From positions 186,001-250,000 of the forward strand of contig NZ_SRLB01000012.1 of assembly GCF_004745635.1 (NCBI RefSeq): a DNA stretch of 64,000 nucleotides, given 5' to 3'. This DNA is from Methylobacterium nonmethylotrophicum (GTDB lineage Bacteria > Pseudomonadota > Alphaproteobacteria > Rhizobiales > Beijerinckiaceae). Position 1 is the stretch's first letter; each line of letters begins with the position of its first letter. This document shows, one piece after another, positions 47,697 to 55,856 of this stretch. A program made the position numbers and the translations under genes. Below the pieces are notes generated by a model that saw only the letters and a list, made by a program, of their open reading frames with translations, was not told the origin of the DNA and did no database searches.

Positions 47697-47779
47697 GGCG
47701 CCTGCCGCCGGCCGTGCACGGCCGGTGCCGGCCGCCGATCAGGGCCGGCGCTCCGACGCGATCGGACGACGCTCCATCA

Positions 47780-47815
47780 CCGAACGGCCTCGCGCGAGCG
47801 GGGCCGTTCGGTTTT
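47780..47815 (+). terminator. intrinsic terminator of the peptide-exporter operon
   Basis: Stem CCGAACGGCC (47780-47789) with GGCCGTTCGG (47802-47811), 10 perfect pairs around a 12-base loop, then TTTT. It lies 84 bases after the precursor-like frame, consistent with that frame being the last gene of the operon. Confidence 0.85.
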
Positions 47816-47897
47816 GCGCGCCCCGGCGCAGGGTCGGCCGTGACGGTGCGGCTCGCGCGCGAGCCGGCCGCGATGCCCGGCGGCGCGGTCCGGAGAC

Positions 47898-47939
47898 GGG
47901 ATGGCCATGACGCGACGGCCATGACGGGATGGCCATGAC
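47898..47939 (+). repeat. three tandem 14-bp repeats
   Basis: GGGATGGCCATGAC (47898), GCGACGGCCATGAC (47912) and GGGATGGCCATGAC (47926). Each holds a palindromic or near-palindromic GGCCAT core; another GGGCCATATGGC follows at 47954. They lie 75 bases before a small membrane-protein gene and might be a regulatory array or simply slippage-derived. Confidence 0.7.
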
Positions 47940-48014
47940 TCGGCCCGAACTGGGCCATATGGCGGCCACCCTGCCCGGCCATCGCTGCGCTTCAACCGAT
48001 CCAGGGCCTCCTCC

Positions 48015-48176
48015 ATGCAGAATCTGCGCGCCGCGATCCTGACTGCCATCGGCATCGGCCTGATCACCCTGGCGATCACCGGCATCGCGGACCGGGACGC
48101 CCAGGCGCGCCTGGAGCGGGCGCTGCGACCCGCTCCCGTGATCCAGGCCGTGACCAGCGTGCCGGCGCCGCGGTAG
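48015..48176 (+). CDS. 53-residue single-pass membrane protein
   Basis: Sequence begins MQNLRAAILTAIGIGLITLAITGIA (one helix) and continues as a charged helix (DRDAQARLERALRPAP) and a short tail. Codon third positions are almost all G/C. No clear Shine-Dalgarno. It is the first gene after the exporter terminator. No family is recognised. Confidence 0.5.
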   Translation: MQNLRAAILTAIGIGLITLAITGIADRDAQARLERALRPAPVIQAVTSVPAPR

Positions 48177-48236
48177 GCCCCGACGGTGACGCCGCCGGCG
48201 CGATCCTCCGGCCAGCGTGACACGGTGGCCCCGGCG

Positions 48237-48566
48237 ATGACCCTGCGTGCCCGCTACGAGAATGCCGTGCGCGCCCTCGCGGAGCGCGCCGCCGGGATGC
48301 GGCGCGCCGGCCTGCCCGCCGAGGCGATCGCGCGCGCGGTGCACGCCGAGCGCCGACGCCTCTCCGCCCACTTCAAGGCCCTGACGCCCGAGCCGGTCCG
48401 GACCCGGATCGTCGAGCGGACCGTCCGGGTCTACGGAAACCCGCACGGCCCCTCGATCGACCTCCTGAGGGGACAGGGAAAGTCCTGGGAGGCCATCATC
48501 GAGAGCGCGACGCGCCCGGGTCCCGCGGTCGGCCTGACCTCCGACGAGGCCGACGGCCTCCCCTGA
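48237..48566 (+). CDS. conserved hypothetical protein
   Basis: 109 residues from ATG 48237 (48186 would add a poor N-terminus). Helical and basic: MTLRARYENAVRALAERAAGMRRAGLPAEAIARAVHAERRRLSAHFKALTP. It ends with a recognisable block YGNPHGPSIDLLRGQGKSWEAIIESATRPG. I recall similar RxYGxxxGPxIxxLRxxGKSWExII endings in mobile-element proteins of Methylobacterium, but no function is known to me. Confidence 0.6.
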   Translation: MTLRARYENAVRALAERAAGMRRAGLPAEAIARAVHAERRRLSAHFKALTPEPVRTRIVERTVRVYGNPHGPSIDLLRGQGKSWEAIIESATRPGPAVGLTSDEADGLP

Positions 48567-48622
48567 GCCGGCATCTGGACGGCGCGATCCTGCCGCCCGC
48601 CGCGCCGGTCCCGGGGCGCTCC

Positions 48623-48886
48623 TTACGGAGGGCAGTTCATGGCCCGCTCCATCGACCGGATGCTGGCGACCTCCGCCCTGTCCCGGGCGGACAGGGGCAG
48701 GTCGGCCGCATCGTCGTACCGGCAGCCGGCATTGCCGAAGTTCCGGATCGCCCTCGCGGTCTTGAAGCAGTAACCCGCCTCCTTGTAGATCATGTTTCGC
48801 TGATACCAGAACTCGTCGCAGGATTGCGCCAGTCCGGAGGCCGTGCCGGACAGGAAGATCAAGGCCGCGAGCGCTGTTCTGTTCAT
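48623..48886 (-). CDS. secreted YARHG-domain protein
   Basis: 87 residues. Signal peptide residues 1-20 (ALAALIFLSGTASGLAQ). The mature part is a YARHG-type domain: CDEFWYQRNMIYKEAGYCFKTARAIRNFGNAGCRYDD, then a helix and MERAMNCP; four cysteines and the WYQRN...GYCF...FGN.GC pattern fit. YARHG domains are short extracellular modules of unknown role. Start ATG 48886 gives the signal peptide. Confidence 0.75.
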   Translation of the reverse strand: MNRTALAALIFLSGTASGLAQSCDEFWYQRNMIYKEAGYCFKTARAIRNFGNAGCRYDDAADLPLSARDRAEVASIRSMERAMNCPP

Positions 48887-49075
48887 GATCGGCACCTGTT
48901 CTGAGTGTGCAACGTGGAGTGACGTGGACGAGGATCTTCGACACCAGGTCCGGGGCGCGCCCGGCGCCACGCCCGCGGACGTGGAGGCCGCTTCCGGGGA
49001 TGAAGGCCAGACCATCGCCGCGAGCGGCCTTCCGTGCGCCCGGTCACCCGATATCCCTCCCCCGGTCACGGGCGT

Positions 49076-50749
49076 CTACCGCAGGTCCTGCCAGCCGGTG
49101 CCGATGACCGGCAGGTCGAGCGTCGCGGCGTGCTCGGCATCCATCGCGATCGACCAGGTGTTGGGAACCGGGTTCTTGCCGGGTCCCTGCGGGAAGGGCA
49201 GCCCGGCCGGCGGCTCCGCCCCGCCGGCGACCGCCAGCCGCATTCGGTGCCCGGCCCCGAACACGTAGGCGACCGGATAGAGGTCGAGGTCGTAGCGCCT
49301 CAATTCCCCGGGGGTGAGCGGCGTCGGGGCGGCCTGGAGGTCGGGCGCGTGGCGCGCGTTGAGGTAGCCCTGCATCACCTGCCGCGACGTCCCGTCGGGC
49401 GCCACGTCGTTGAGGCTGACGACGAGGTCGGCATCCGGCGCGCTCGCGCTCGCCCAGAGCGAGATGCGGGGATAGCCGGTCACCTCGGTCGCCGCCGCGA
49501 GCGGTGCCGTCGTCCATGTCGCGACCTTCGCCTCGACGGTGCGCTGGTCCTGCACCGACCGGCCCTTGGTGGCGCTGAGCAGCACGGGCAGGAACGGGCC
49601 CGTCTCGGGGGAATAGGCCACCGTGACCGGCTCGCCGGCGGCCTGCTGCGTCGTGAGCGAGCCGTCGTTCAGGCTCTGCGCGGAGCCGCTGCGCTGGCCC
49701 GAGAGGAAGAGCCGGGTCGGGTGGGCGTCCGGCAGCGGCCAGTCCGCCTCGAAGCGCCAGCGGTTCGCCCCCTTGACGTAGAGCATGACGCGCGCGCCCG
49801 TGTCGGCCCCGTTCGCCGCGTCCTTGAGCCAGCGGTCGAGCCACTGGACCTGCAGTTCCTGGATCAGCCCGATATGCCAGCCATGCGCGTAGGGGCCGAA
49901 GAACAGGCGCTTCCGCGCGCCCGCGCCGAGCTGGGTGTAGAGGCGCAGAGCGGCGGGCGAGATGTAGTCGTCCTGGCCGCCCGCGACGAAGACCGCGACC
50001 CCGCGCTTCCCGATCTCGGCGGCCGCCTCGGCCAGGGTCGTGCGGGCCTTCCACCAGGCGTCGAAATCGGGATGCGCGATGGCGGTGGCGTACTCGGCCT
50101 CCGCCCCCGGCGACAGCTTGCGCGCCTCCCGCCCCGGCCCGGGCCGCATGCCGCCCGGATACCACAGCGCCCCGTAGCAGTCGCCGCAGGCGACCTCCGG
50201 GACGATGGCCCTGAGGTGCGGCGGCGCCTCCTTGGCGGCGAGCCACTGGCTGATGCCGAGGAGCGAGGGGCCGACCATGCCGACGCGGCCGTTGCACCAG
50301 GGCTGCGCCGCCATCCACTCGACGGCGTCGTACCCGTCCTCGCCGAAATGGGCGTAGAGGTCCGCCTTGCCCTCGGACTTCCCCGATCCGCGCAGCGACA
50401 GGTGAAGGACCGCGTAGCCGCGGCTGGCGATGTCGAAGAGCGGACCGTCGAAGGACGCGCCGGTGTTGCTCGCCCGTCCGTAGCCGTCGGTCATCAGCAC
50501 GCAGGGCGTCGCCGTCTCGCCCGAGGCGAGCGCGGGTCGGAACAGGCGGCCCTCGAGCCGCACGCCGTCCCGCGCGGTCACGATCACCCCGTCCTCGAGG
50601 GTGATGGGGTAGCGCCTGATCGGGTTCTCGGCGGTCGGCGCCTCCGGCAGCCATCGGCGGCCCTCGGTGCCGGCCCCGACCGGGAAGACGTCCGCCCGGA
50701 CGGACGCCGCAAGGCACAGGGCGACGGCCCCGATCACCCACCTGACCAT
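49076..50749 (-). CDS. CocE/NonD-family alpha/beta hydrolase, exported
   Basis: 557 residues with a signal peptide (MVRWVIGAVALCLAASVRA) after ATG 50749, preceded by GGGAGG. Residues 50-330 form the X-Pro dipeptidyl-peptidase/CocE alpha/beta-hydrolase core: VTARDGVRLEGRLFRP, VLMTDGYGR, nucleophile Ser in MVGPSLLGISQWLAA, an Asp near GGQDDY and a His in GPYAHGWH. The last 200 residues are a jelly-roll (TVAYSPETGPFLP, YPRISLWASASAPDADLVVSLNDVAPDG, MRLAVAGG). The family cleaves ester or amide bonds of acyl compounds. The substrate is unknown. Confidence 0.88.
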   Translation of the reverse strand: MVRWVIGAVALCLAASVRADVFPVGAGTEGRRWLPEAPTAENPIRRYPITLEDGVIVTARDGVRLEGRLFRPALASGETATPCVLMTDGYGRASNTGASFDGPLFDIASRGYAVLHLSLRGSGKSEGKADLYAHFGEDGYDAVEWMAAQPWCNGRVGMVGPSLLGISQWLAAKEAPPHLRAIVPEVACGDCYGALWYPGGMRPGPGREARKLSPGAEAEYATAIAHPDFDAWWKARTTLAEAAAEIGKRGVAVFVAGGQDDYISPAALRLYTQLGAGARKRLFFGPYAHGWHIGLIQELQVQWLDRWLKDAANGADTGARVMLYVKGANRWRFEADWPLPDAHPTRLFLSGQRSGSAQSLNDGSLTTQQAAGEPVTVAYSPETGPFLPVLLSATKGRSVQDQRTVEAKVATWTTAPLAAATEVTGYPRISLWASASAPDADLVVSLNDVAPDGTSRQVMQGYLNARHAPDLQAAPTPLTPGELRRYDLDLYPVAYVFGAGHRMRLAVAGGAEPPAGLPFPQGPGKNPVPNTWSIAMDAEHAATLDLPVIGTGWQDLR

Positions 50750-51184
50750 GCCAACCTCCCGCGCCCGACGCCGACCTCTTGGCGGATCGGCATCCTCCGT
50801 CGGCACCCGAGACCCGACCTTCAGCCCCGCCGGCAGCCGCCGAGCGGGGCATTTCGGCCATGTCGTCCGACTTGTCGCGTATGCTCTCACAAGAGACTGC
50901 AGCCCGGTCAAGCCACTCTCCGAAAATGGCTCCGCATGACTCCTTGCAAGCTATCCAGACCACTCATCGGCCAGGCCAATGTCGTCATGCCTCGTCCAGA
51001 ATTCTGAGAAAGCAGGAGCATCCGGTTGAGTGTAATATTCAAGTAATTGAATTGGTTTATAATCAGAATTATTATATCTCGTCTCGAAATATCAATTTAT
51101 CTGGCTGTCGCCTATGGAAACCGGTAGCCGAGGCTCTCTCTGAGCGCAGGCTATCCGGTCCGCAACGCCCGCCGACTCGCGCAG
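50750..51184. other. non-coding gap with AT-rich patch
   Basis: 435 bases between the hydrolase start and the nucleotidyltransferase stop, both leftward. 51020-51110 is strikingly AT-rich (GTAATATTCAAGTAATTGAA and TATAATCAGAATTATTATA). It marks the shift into the lower-GC nucleotidyltransferase gene. No RNA or terminator with a clean T-run is seen. Confidence 0.5.
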
Positions 51185-52078
51185 TCAAACCCTGTCACGG
51201 TAGCGGGCGAGAACGACCTCGATGTCGCGCACCAGTGCTCCGGCAGAGGCGTCCCGGGCGACGAGGTTGTCCAGCGAGCCGTAATGCGCTTCCAGGCACT
51301 CCAGCAGGATCGAACGGATGCGGGCCTCGTCGGGTCGGTGCGGGAGTTTCGAGGCGAGGTAGACCGCTTCGAACTCCTTTTCCTTGGCGACGAAGTGCGC
51401 CTTGATCTCATCAAGGGTCATGTCGCCACGGCGGATGGCCTTCAGTTGCTCACGGTTGCGCATGAGATCAAGGTCGCCCTCAACCATGATCTGCTCCACC
51501 TCTCCCAGGAGCCGCACGACGTGATATGCAAACTTCGTATCAACGCCATGCTTTGCAATAGTCTCGGCGCGCTTCGGATTTGAGGAGTTCGTCTTGGCCT
51601 CAATCTTGTGCATTTGAGCGAAGGCGTACCCCTTGAACTTGTGCCACGCCCCCTTGTGCAGGAACTCCCGACGGGCTTCCCGGACGCGCTGCGCCATCGG
51701 CGTTGCATGAACCACAAGATTTGGCGCCGTAAACAACGAGTCAATCAAGTTCGGGTTGTTTTGCATGCAATGATGGAAATACGATACTATTGAATAGATC
51801 TGAAAATCATATAACTGCGCGGAGTCTTTTCGCTTGACGTGATGCTGCTGCCACACGTTGAACTTCTGCGGCGGCTCACCGAAGCCTTCAATGGCGCCTG
51901 TCGTGTGCGGGAACGCGATGTCCTTTGGTGGCACGCAGAAGCCGTAAAGATCCATGTCCGACGTGTCCGAAGAGACGCCATAGGACACCGATCCCATGAT
52001 GGTGAGGTATTGGCAATTGTCGACCAGCCCTTTCGGTGGTTGGATCAACTCGGCCCGTTGGAGGTCTTGAAGCAGCAT
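51185..52078 (-). CDS. predicted nucleotidyltransferase, foreign composition
   Basis: 297 residues. N-terminal nucleotidyltransferase motif: GSVSYGVSSDTSDMDLYGF with the metal-binding aspartates (SDMDLYG), then helical regions (FNVWQQHHVKRKDSAQLYDFQIYSIVSYFHHCMQNNPNLIDSLFTAPN; YAFAQMHKIEAK; VDTKFAYHVVRLLGEVEQIM). It resembles the DNA-polymerase-beta-superfamily proteins of large phages. GC is clearly lower than in neighbouring genes. It lies just outside the prophage junction. Its target is unknown. Confidence 0.75.
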   Translation of the reverse strand: MLLQDLQRAELIQPPKGLVDNCQYLTIMGSVSYGVSSDTSDMDLYGFCVPPKDIAFPHTTGAIEGFGEPPQKFNVWQQHHVKRKDSAQLYDFQIYSIVSYFHHCMQNNPNLIDSLFTAPNLVVHATPMAQRVREARREFLHKGAWHKFKGYAFAQMHKIEAKTNSSNPKRAETIAKHGVDTKFAYHVVRLLGEVEQIMVEGDLDLMRNREQLKAIRRGDMTLDEIKAHFVAKEKEFEAVYLASKLPHRPDEARIRSILLECLEAHYGSLDNLVARDASAGALVRDIEVVLARYRDRV

Positions 52079-52450
52079 CGGCGCAAGGTCCCCTCTGTCC
52101 TGGCTTCGGTTCTCTTAGGCCCTGCCTCAGCCCCACCCTTCGTCCACGGGACATTCCGCCCGACGACGAGGCATGGCGGCTCGCGCTCTCGCCGGGCGCG
52201 GTGGCGAGCTCACCGTCTTATCCAGCAAACGATGTGATGTCAGACGGTTGGGGTTGTGCGAGGCATGGTGCCGTGCCGGATTGCGTGCGGCCCCGGATTT
52301 GAGCCCGGAACCAGCCTGCCGCTCTCCTCGAAGGGAGACGGGAACGAGTGCGGAACAGGCTGTGCCGGACTTCGTGCCGACGAAGAGGGCATCCAGTGCC
52401 TGGAGGCGCCCCTGACACACCCTCGTCCGCCGATTCTCCAGTGATTGAGA
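52079..52450. other. non-coding left flank of the prophage
   Basis: About 370 bases between the nucleotidyltransferase start and the tRNA remnant. Open frames here are short and inconsistent. Nothing else is recognised; the promoter of the leftward nucleotidyltransferase is expected near 52080-52200. Confidence 0.4.
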
Positions 52451-52502
<52 letters not shown>

Positions 52503-52547
52503 GATCACAAAAGCCTAACTCATCTTTTCCATAGGTGTCGCAATATC

Positions 52548-53720
52548 TTAGGCTCCCGTCGAGCCGGGAAACCGATGCACCTGTGCCGTGTTTTGTGCGG
52601 GTGCATTCTTGGCCCTGCCCTTCTCCTCGGCGGTCAGGAACGCCAGGTAGGCCTCGGTCACCTTGATGCTGGTGTGCCCCATCTCCTGCTGCAGGTCGTA
52701 GATCCCGCCCCGGCCGGACCGCAGGTAGTCGACCGCGAAGCGGTGGCGCAGGTCGTGGAACCGGAAGCGCCGGAAGGTCGGCTCGATCCTCAGTCCCCGC
52801 TTGACCGCCGCGGCGATCTCCTCGGCCTCGGCCGCGACCACGTCCCGGCAGTAGAGCCCGAAACGACTCGCGGCGTTGAGGAACGGCCCCGGCTCGGGCT
52901 GATCCCTCGCGCGGTCGCTGGGCTTCCCCTTCGTGCCTGGATGCCAGAACACGGCCCGGGTCGCGAGGTTGGCTGGGATGTCGGCAAACAGGGCGACAGC
53001 CTCGTCCGTCAAGCTCACCTCCCGGGCTTTGTTGCCCTTGCCTCGGACCCTGATGGCCCGGCGGGCGAGGTCGACGTGCCGCCGCTCCAGCGTCACCAAC
53101 TCGTCCTGCCGACAGCCGGTCAGGAGCGCTGCCCGGATCAGGTGCTTGAACAGACCAGGGGCGCGGGAGATCACGCGCTCAATGTCGCGATCCTCCGGCA
53201 GCACAATCGGATCGCGGCGCTCCTTCATCCGGCGGCTGCGCATCGCGTCGAGCGCCGGATTGCCCTTCCGCCACTTCTCGTCGACCGCGAAGCCGAGCAC
53301 GCTGGACAGCGCCGTCAGGTCGCGTCGGATCGTGGCCGTAGACACGCCGGCCGCGCGCCGGGCACGGATGATCTCCGCCACCGTGTCGTCGGACACCTCA
53401 TCGACGTGGAGCCCGGCCAAGTGATCGTCTATGGTGTCGAGTGAGTTGGTATACCGATCGAACGTCCGGCTGCCGACTTGCGCCACCATGTACTGCCCCC
53501 AGGCAGTTACGGCGTCGGCCCATAGCTTGCGGTCCTCCCCGTAGCTATGGGCCGCCACTATCTTGGCGTGCTCTGCTGCCGCGCGATTTCGCGCAACGCC
53601 CGGATCGCCTGTCTTGAGGCTGAAACGGTACTCTTTCCCTCCGACGACGAAGCGGGCCCATAAGACCTCGCCCCGCCAGTAGCAGCCCTCCGGGGCTTGC
53701 TTCTTTCGATCCGCTGGCAT
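52548..53720 (-). CDS. int: tyrosine-family phage integrase
   Basis: 390 residues. ATG 53720 follows AGGAGGTG. N-terminal arm-binding region (YWRGEVLWARFVVGGKEYRFSLKTGDPGVARNRAA), core-binding SAM-like domain (SRTFDRYTNSLDTIDDHLAGL) and catalytic domain with Arg in LLTGCRQDELVTLERRHVDL, HxxR in FHDLRHRFAVDYL, His in MGHTSIKVTEAYL and the nucleophile Tyr in EAYLAF. It catalyses integration at tRNA-Thr 45 bases away. Orientation and closeness to att are typical. Confidence 0.95.
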   Translation of the reverse strand: MPADRKKQAPEGCYWRGEVLWARFVVGGKEYRFSLKTGDPGVARNRAAAEHAKIVAAHSYGEDRKLWADAVTAWGQYMVAQVGSRTFDRYTNSLDTIDDHLAGLHVDEVSDDTVAEIIRARRAAGVSTATIRRDLTALSSVLGFAVDEKWRKGNPALDAMRSRRMKERRDPIVLPEDRDIERVISRAPGLFKHLIRAALLTGCRQDELVTLERRHVDLARRAIRVRGKGNKAREVSLTDEAVALFADIPANLATRAVFWHPGTKGKPSDRARDQPEPGPFLNAASRFGLYCRDVVAAEAEEIAAAVKRGLRIEPTFRRFRFHDLRHRFAVDYLRSGRGGIYDLQQEMGHTSIKVTEAYLAFLTAEEKGRAKNAPAQNTAQVHRFPGSTGA

Positions 53721-53890
53721 GGTTTCACCTCCTGTTCGACGAGCCAGGTCCGAAGCACCTGGATGTCGAACGTCCACACCCGACCAACTTTGACGGCGCT
53801 CGGCAACTGGCCGGACGAGGCGAGCCGCTGGATGGTCCGCGCGGACACGCCGAGGATCTCGCATGCGCCCGGGATCTGTGTCCGTTCCAC
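53558..53890 (-). CDS. excisionase-like helix-turn-helix protein overlapping int
   Basis: 110 residues from GTG 53890. Residues 1-55 are a MerR/AlpA-like HTH_17 domain: QIPGACEILGVSARTIQRLASSGQLPSAVKVGRVWTFDIQVLRTWL. This is typical of recombination-directionality factors. No stop occurs until 53558, so the last 55 residues overlap the integrase in another frame for 163 bases, an unusually long overlap. The tail may be non-functional. It follows the DUF1643 gene directly. Confidence 0.75.
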   Translation of the reverse strand: MERTQIPGACEILGVSARTIQRLASSGQLPSAVKVGRVWTFDIQVLRTWLVEQEVKPCQRIERSKPRRAATGGARSYGPASSSEGKSTVSASRQAIRALREIARQQSTPR

Positions 53891-53891
53891 G

Positions 53892-54485
53892 TCACCCCTC
53901 CCCCTTCCGCCACACCTTGAGCGCGACCCCATCCGGCACCCGGGCGCGGCCGCGGGCGAGCGGATGGATCGGGCTGCCGTCCGCGGTGATCCCGAAGCAC
54001 ATCAGGTCCGGCCAGGGCGCCTCCCCGGTCTGGACCTGCTCGCATAGGTGCTCGACCCATTCGGGATCCCAGGCGCCGGCGCCCCAACACGCGACGACGG
54101 CGGCGGCGCTCTTCGCCTCCTCGACGACCGCGCCCAGGTTCTCCTGGATGACGTCGCGCGCGTGCCAGTCCGGCCCGTTGTGCTGCCAGCGTGACCACGC
54201 CCGGCACTCGGCCGGCGAGGACGAGCGGAATGGGTAGAGGTTCACCGCCGTGAAGCCGCTGTAGCCCCAGCCGCGCGCGAAGCGGATCCAGCGGCAGACG
54301 GTGGGGTCGTTCTTGCGGTGGTCGGCCGTCGAGGGGTTCAGACCGATGAAGCAGACGTGCTCGCCCTCGCCCCAGGTGCGGGTGAGCGTGAAGCGGTAGG
54401 CCCCGCAGCGCGAGAGCGTGGCGGAGCGCTTGATCGTGGCGGCGAAGGTGTCGCCGAGCAGGTCGGGGGTGTGCAGGTCAAGCAT
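53892..54485 (-). CDS. DUF1643 family protein
   Basis: 197 residues. Conserved blocks: RYRF-like GAYRFTLTRTWGEGEHVCFIGLNPSTADHRKNDPTVCRWIRFARGWGYSGFTAVNLYPFRSSSP, later VVACWGAGAWDPEWVEHL and LMCFGITADGSPIHPL. DUF1643 proteins are common in phages and mobile elements, with no established role. The LNPSTAD segment is the hallmark. It overlaps the next upstream gene by 8 bases. Confidence 0.85.
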   Translation of the reverse strand: MLDLHTPDLLGDTFAATIKRSATLSRCGAYRFTLTRTWGEGEHVCFIGLNPSTADHRKNDPTVCRWIRFARGWGYSGFTAVNLYPFRSSSPAECRAWSRWQHNGPDWHARDVIQENLGAVVEEAKSAAAVVACWGAGAWDPEWVEHLCEQVQTGEAPWPDLMCFGITADGSPIHPLARGRARVPDGVALKVWRKGEG

Positions 54486-54738
54486 CGCTCCCGCCCTCTT
54501 TCGCCGCTGTCACCTCCGGGCTCTTTTCAGTCTCGTAGACGCGGGCACGCTGGCGGGCCGCGGAGATCGCGGCTTCGAGTTCCGGCAGGATCGGGCATGT
54601 CGGCCACGTGCGGCTCAGGTCCGCGTGCTCCTTCTCCAATTCCGTGACGCTGGTGCGAGCCCAGCGGGCGGCGCGCTCGGCGGCCGGGTCGTTTCCAGCC
54701 AGCGGGATCATGCGGGGGTGGTCTGGGGCGAGCGTCAT
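54478..54738 (-). CDS. small phage hypothetical protein
   Basis: 86 residues: MTLAPDHPRMIPLAGNDPAAERAARWARTSVTELEKEHADLSRTWPTCPILPELEAAISAARQR, mostly helical and charged, ending in a polar tail. It overlaps its neighbours on both sides by 4-8 bases, so it is co-translated in the early operon. No family is recognised. Confidence 0.6.
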   Translation of the reverse strand: MTLAPDHPRMIPLAGNDPAAERAARWARTSVTELEKEHADLSRTWPTCPILPELEAAISAARQRARVYETEKSPEVTAAKEGGSDA

Positions 54739-55004
54739 ACGCGGGCCTCTCGCTCGACGACGAAAGTCAGTTCCGGCACGTCGCCAAGCACCAGGAAGCG
54801 CGCGTCGGGGCGATAGTAGGGCTTCTCTTTGATGAAGCTGACGAGATGACCCCGATCTTCGCCGGCAGGAACATCGAACCAATCGACGTTCTGAAATGCG
54901 ATCGGATGGCCCCCGCCGAAGCAGTACCCGTGGGTGAGCCGATCCGGCAGGCGGTAGACGTGGACCCGTCGCCGCTCAACGAACATGAAGTCGATCCCGC
55001 TCAT
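54735..55004 (-). CDS. small phage hypothetical protein
   Basis: 89 residues, beta-rich and aromatic: RVHVYRLPDRLTHGYCFGGGHPIAFQNVDWFDVPAGEDRGHLVSFIKEKPYYRPDARFLVLGDVPELTF. Overlaps of 4 bases on each side fit the operon. Function unknown. Confidence 0.6.
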   Translation of the reverse strand: MSGIDFMFVERRRVHVYRLPDRLTHGYCFGGGHPIAFQNVDWFDVPAGEDRGHLVSFIKEKPYYRPDARFLVLGDVPELTFVVEREARV

Positions 55005-55234
55005 CGCTCAAGCCTCCCCGCCGGAGCGGTCCCGGTCGGGCTCAGGTCCGACGCGAACCGCATGTCGCGCAGCTCGACGAACGTCTCGCCGGGCAGCACC
55101 TCGCGCATGGCCTCGGCCGTCGCGCGGTCGCGCCAGGTGCAGCCGTGGCGCTCGGTGCCGTCGGCGCGGCGGTAGATGTTGCGGAACTCGCCGAGGTCGG
55201 TGGAAATGAAGGGCTTGGGTGCGGTCTCAGGCAT
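55001..55234 (-). CDS. small phage hypothetical protein
   Basis: 77 residues from ATG 55234, which has GGAG 8 bases upstream: KPFISTDLGEFRNIYRRADGTERHGCTWRDRATAEAMREVLPGETFVELRDMRF. A beta-beta-alpha-beta pattern reminiscent of small nucleic-acid-binding phage proteins, but I recognise no family. Confidence 0.6.
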   Translation of the reverse strand: MPETAPKPFISTDLGEFRNIYRRADGTERHGCTWRDRATAEAMREVLPGETFVELRDMRFASDLSPTGTAPAGRLER

Positions 55235-55239
55235 GGCAC

Positions 55240-55497
55240 TCACTCCGCGGCGAAGAGGGGCAGGTTGGGGGCGAGCCGGCGGTGCGGGCGCACATTGGCC
55301 TCGCGGTAGTTCGCAGCCACCAGGGCCTCGGCGAGAGCCGCGTTCGCCGTTTGGCCACGCTTGGATCCCGTGATGTTCAGCGGAATTGATCGAATGGGAC
55401 AGCCGAGGAGACGATTTCGGCTAACTGTTAAGTTTCGAGCCAGGCCATAGGCGAGCCGCTCGGCGCCGGCGGCGAAGAGGTTGGGAGCCGCGGCCAT
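55240..55497 (-). CDS. small phage hypothetical protein
   Basis: 85 residues from ATG 55497. Contains NLFAAGAERLAYGLARNLTVSRNRLLGCPIRSIPLNITGSKRGQTANAALAEALVAANYREANVRPHRRL. Basic overall (possible nucleic-acid binding). The stop is 5 bases before the next gene. Codon use around 55370-55440 is less G/C-biased than elsewhere. Function unknown. Confidence 0.5.
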   Translation of the reverse strand: MAAAPNLFAAGAERLAYGLARNLTVSRNRLLGCPIRSIPLNITGSKRGQTANAALAEALVAANYREANVRPHRRLAPNLPLFAAE

Positions 55498-55626
55498 CAC
55501 GCCCGCCCTCCCGCCACCGGCTCCGGCAGGCTGTCGATGTTGGCGAGGGTTGAGAAAGGTGGCCTGAGCCCGACCTGAACTAGAACAGGCCAAGAGCGTT
55601 GGCGTGCCTCCAGCAAGAGGGACGCC

Positions 55627-55827
55627 ATGAACACGGACAATGGAAAGATGGCCGAGTCCACCTACGACGCTGGGAAGGGTAAGCCCAAGTCTCAGGCGAC
55701 TGAGGCCGACATCTCCGCTCCCCGTCTGACCCCACAGGGACGCGAGAACCCGGAAGCTGCCGGCGAGGATGCGACCGACCCAAATGGCGGAGCGAAGCAG
55801 GGGCAGCGCAGTAAGGCTGAGGGTTAG
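55627..55827 (+). CDS. small hydrophilic protein on the opposite strand of the early operon
   Basis: 66 residues, entirely polar and probably disordered (NGKMAESTYDAGKGKPKSQATEADISAPRLTPQGRENPEAAGEDATDPNGGAKQGQRSKAEG). AGAGGGA lies before ATG 55627. It is the only rightward gene in the leftward early cluster, so it may be a late-acquired moron. Real-gene status is uncertain; the minus strand here has no convincing frame. Confidence 0.45.
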   Translation: MNTDNGKMAESTYDAGKGKPKSQATEADISAPRLTPQGRENPEAAGEDATDPNGGAKQGQRSKAEG

Positions 55828-55856
55828 CGGCTCCCGATTAGGTCTGCGGTCAGCCA

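Noticed and set aside
52265-52312. tRNA-like stretch (CAAATCC T-loop resemblance)
   Set aside because: No acceptor or anticodon arm can be paired around it.
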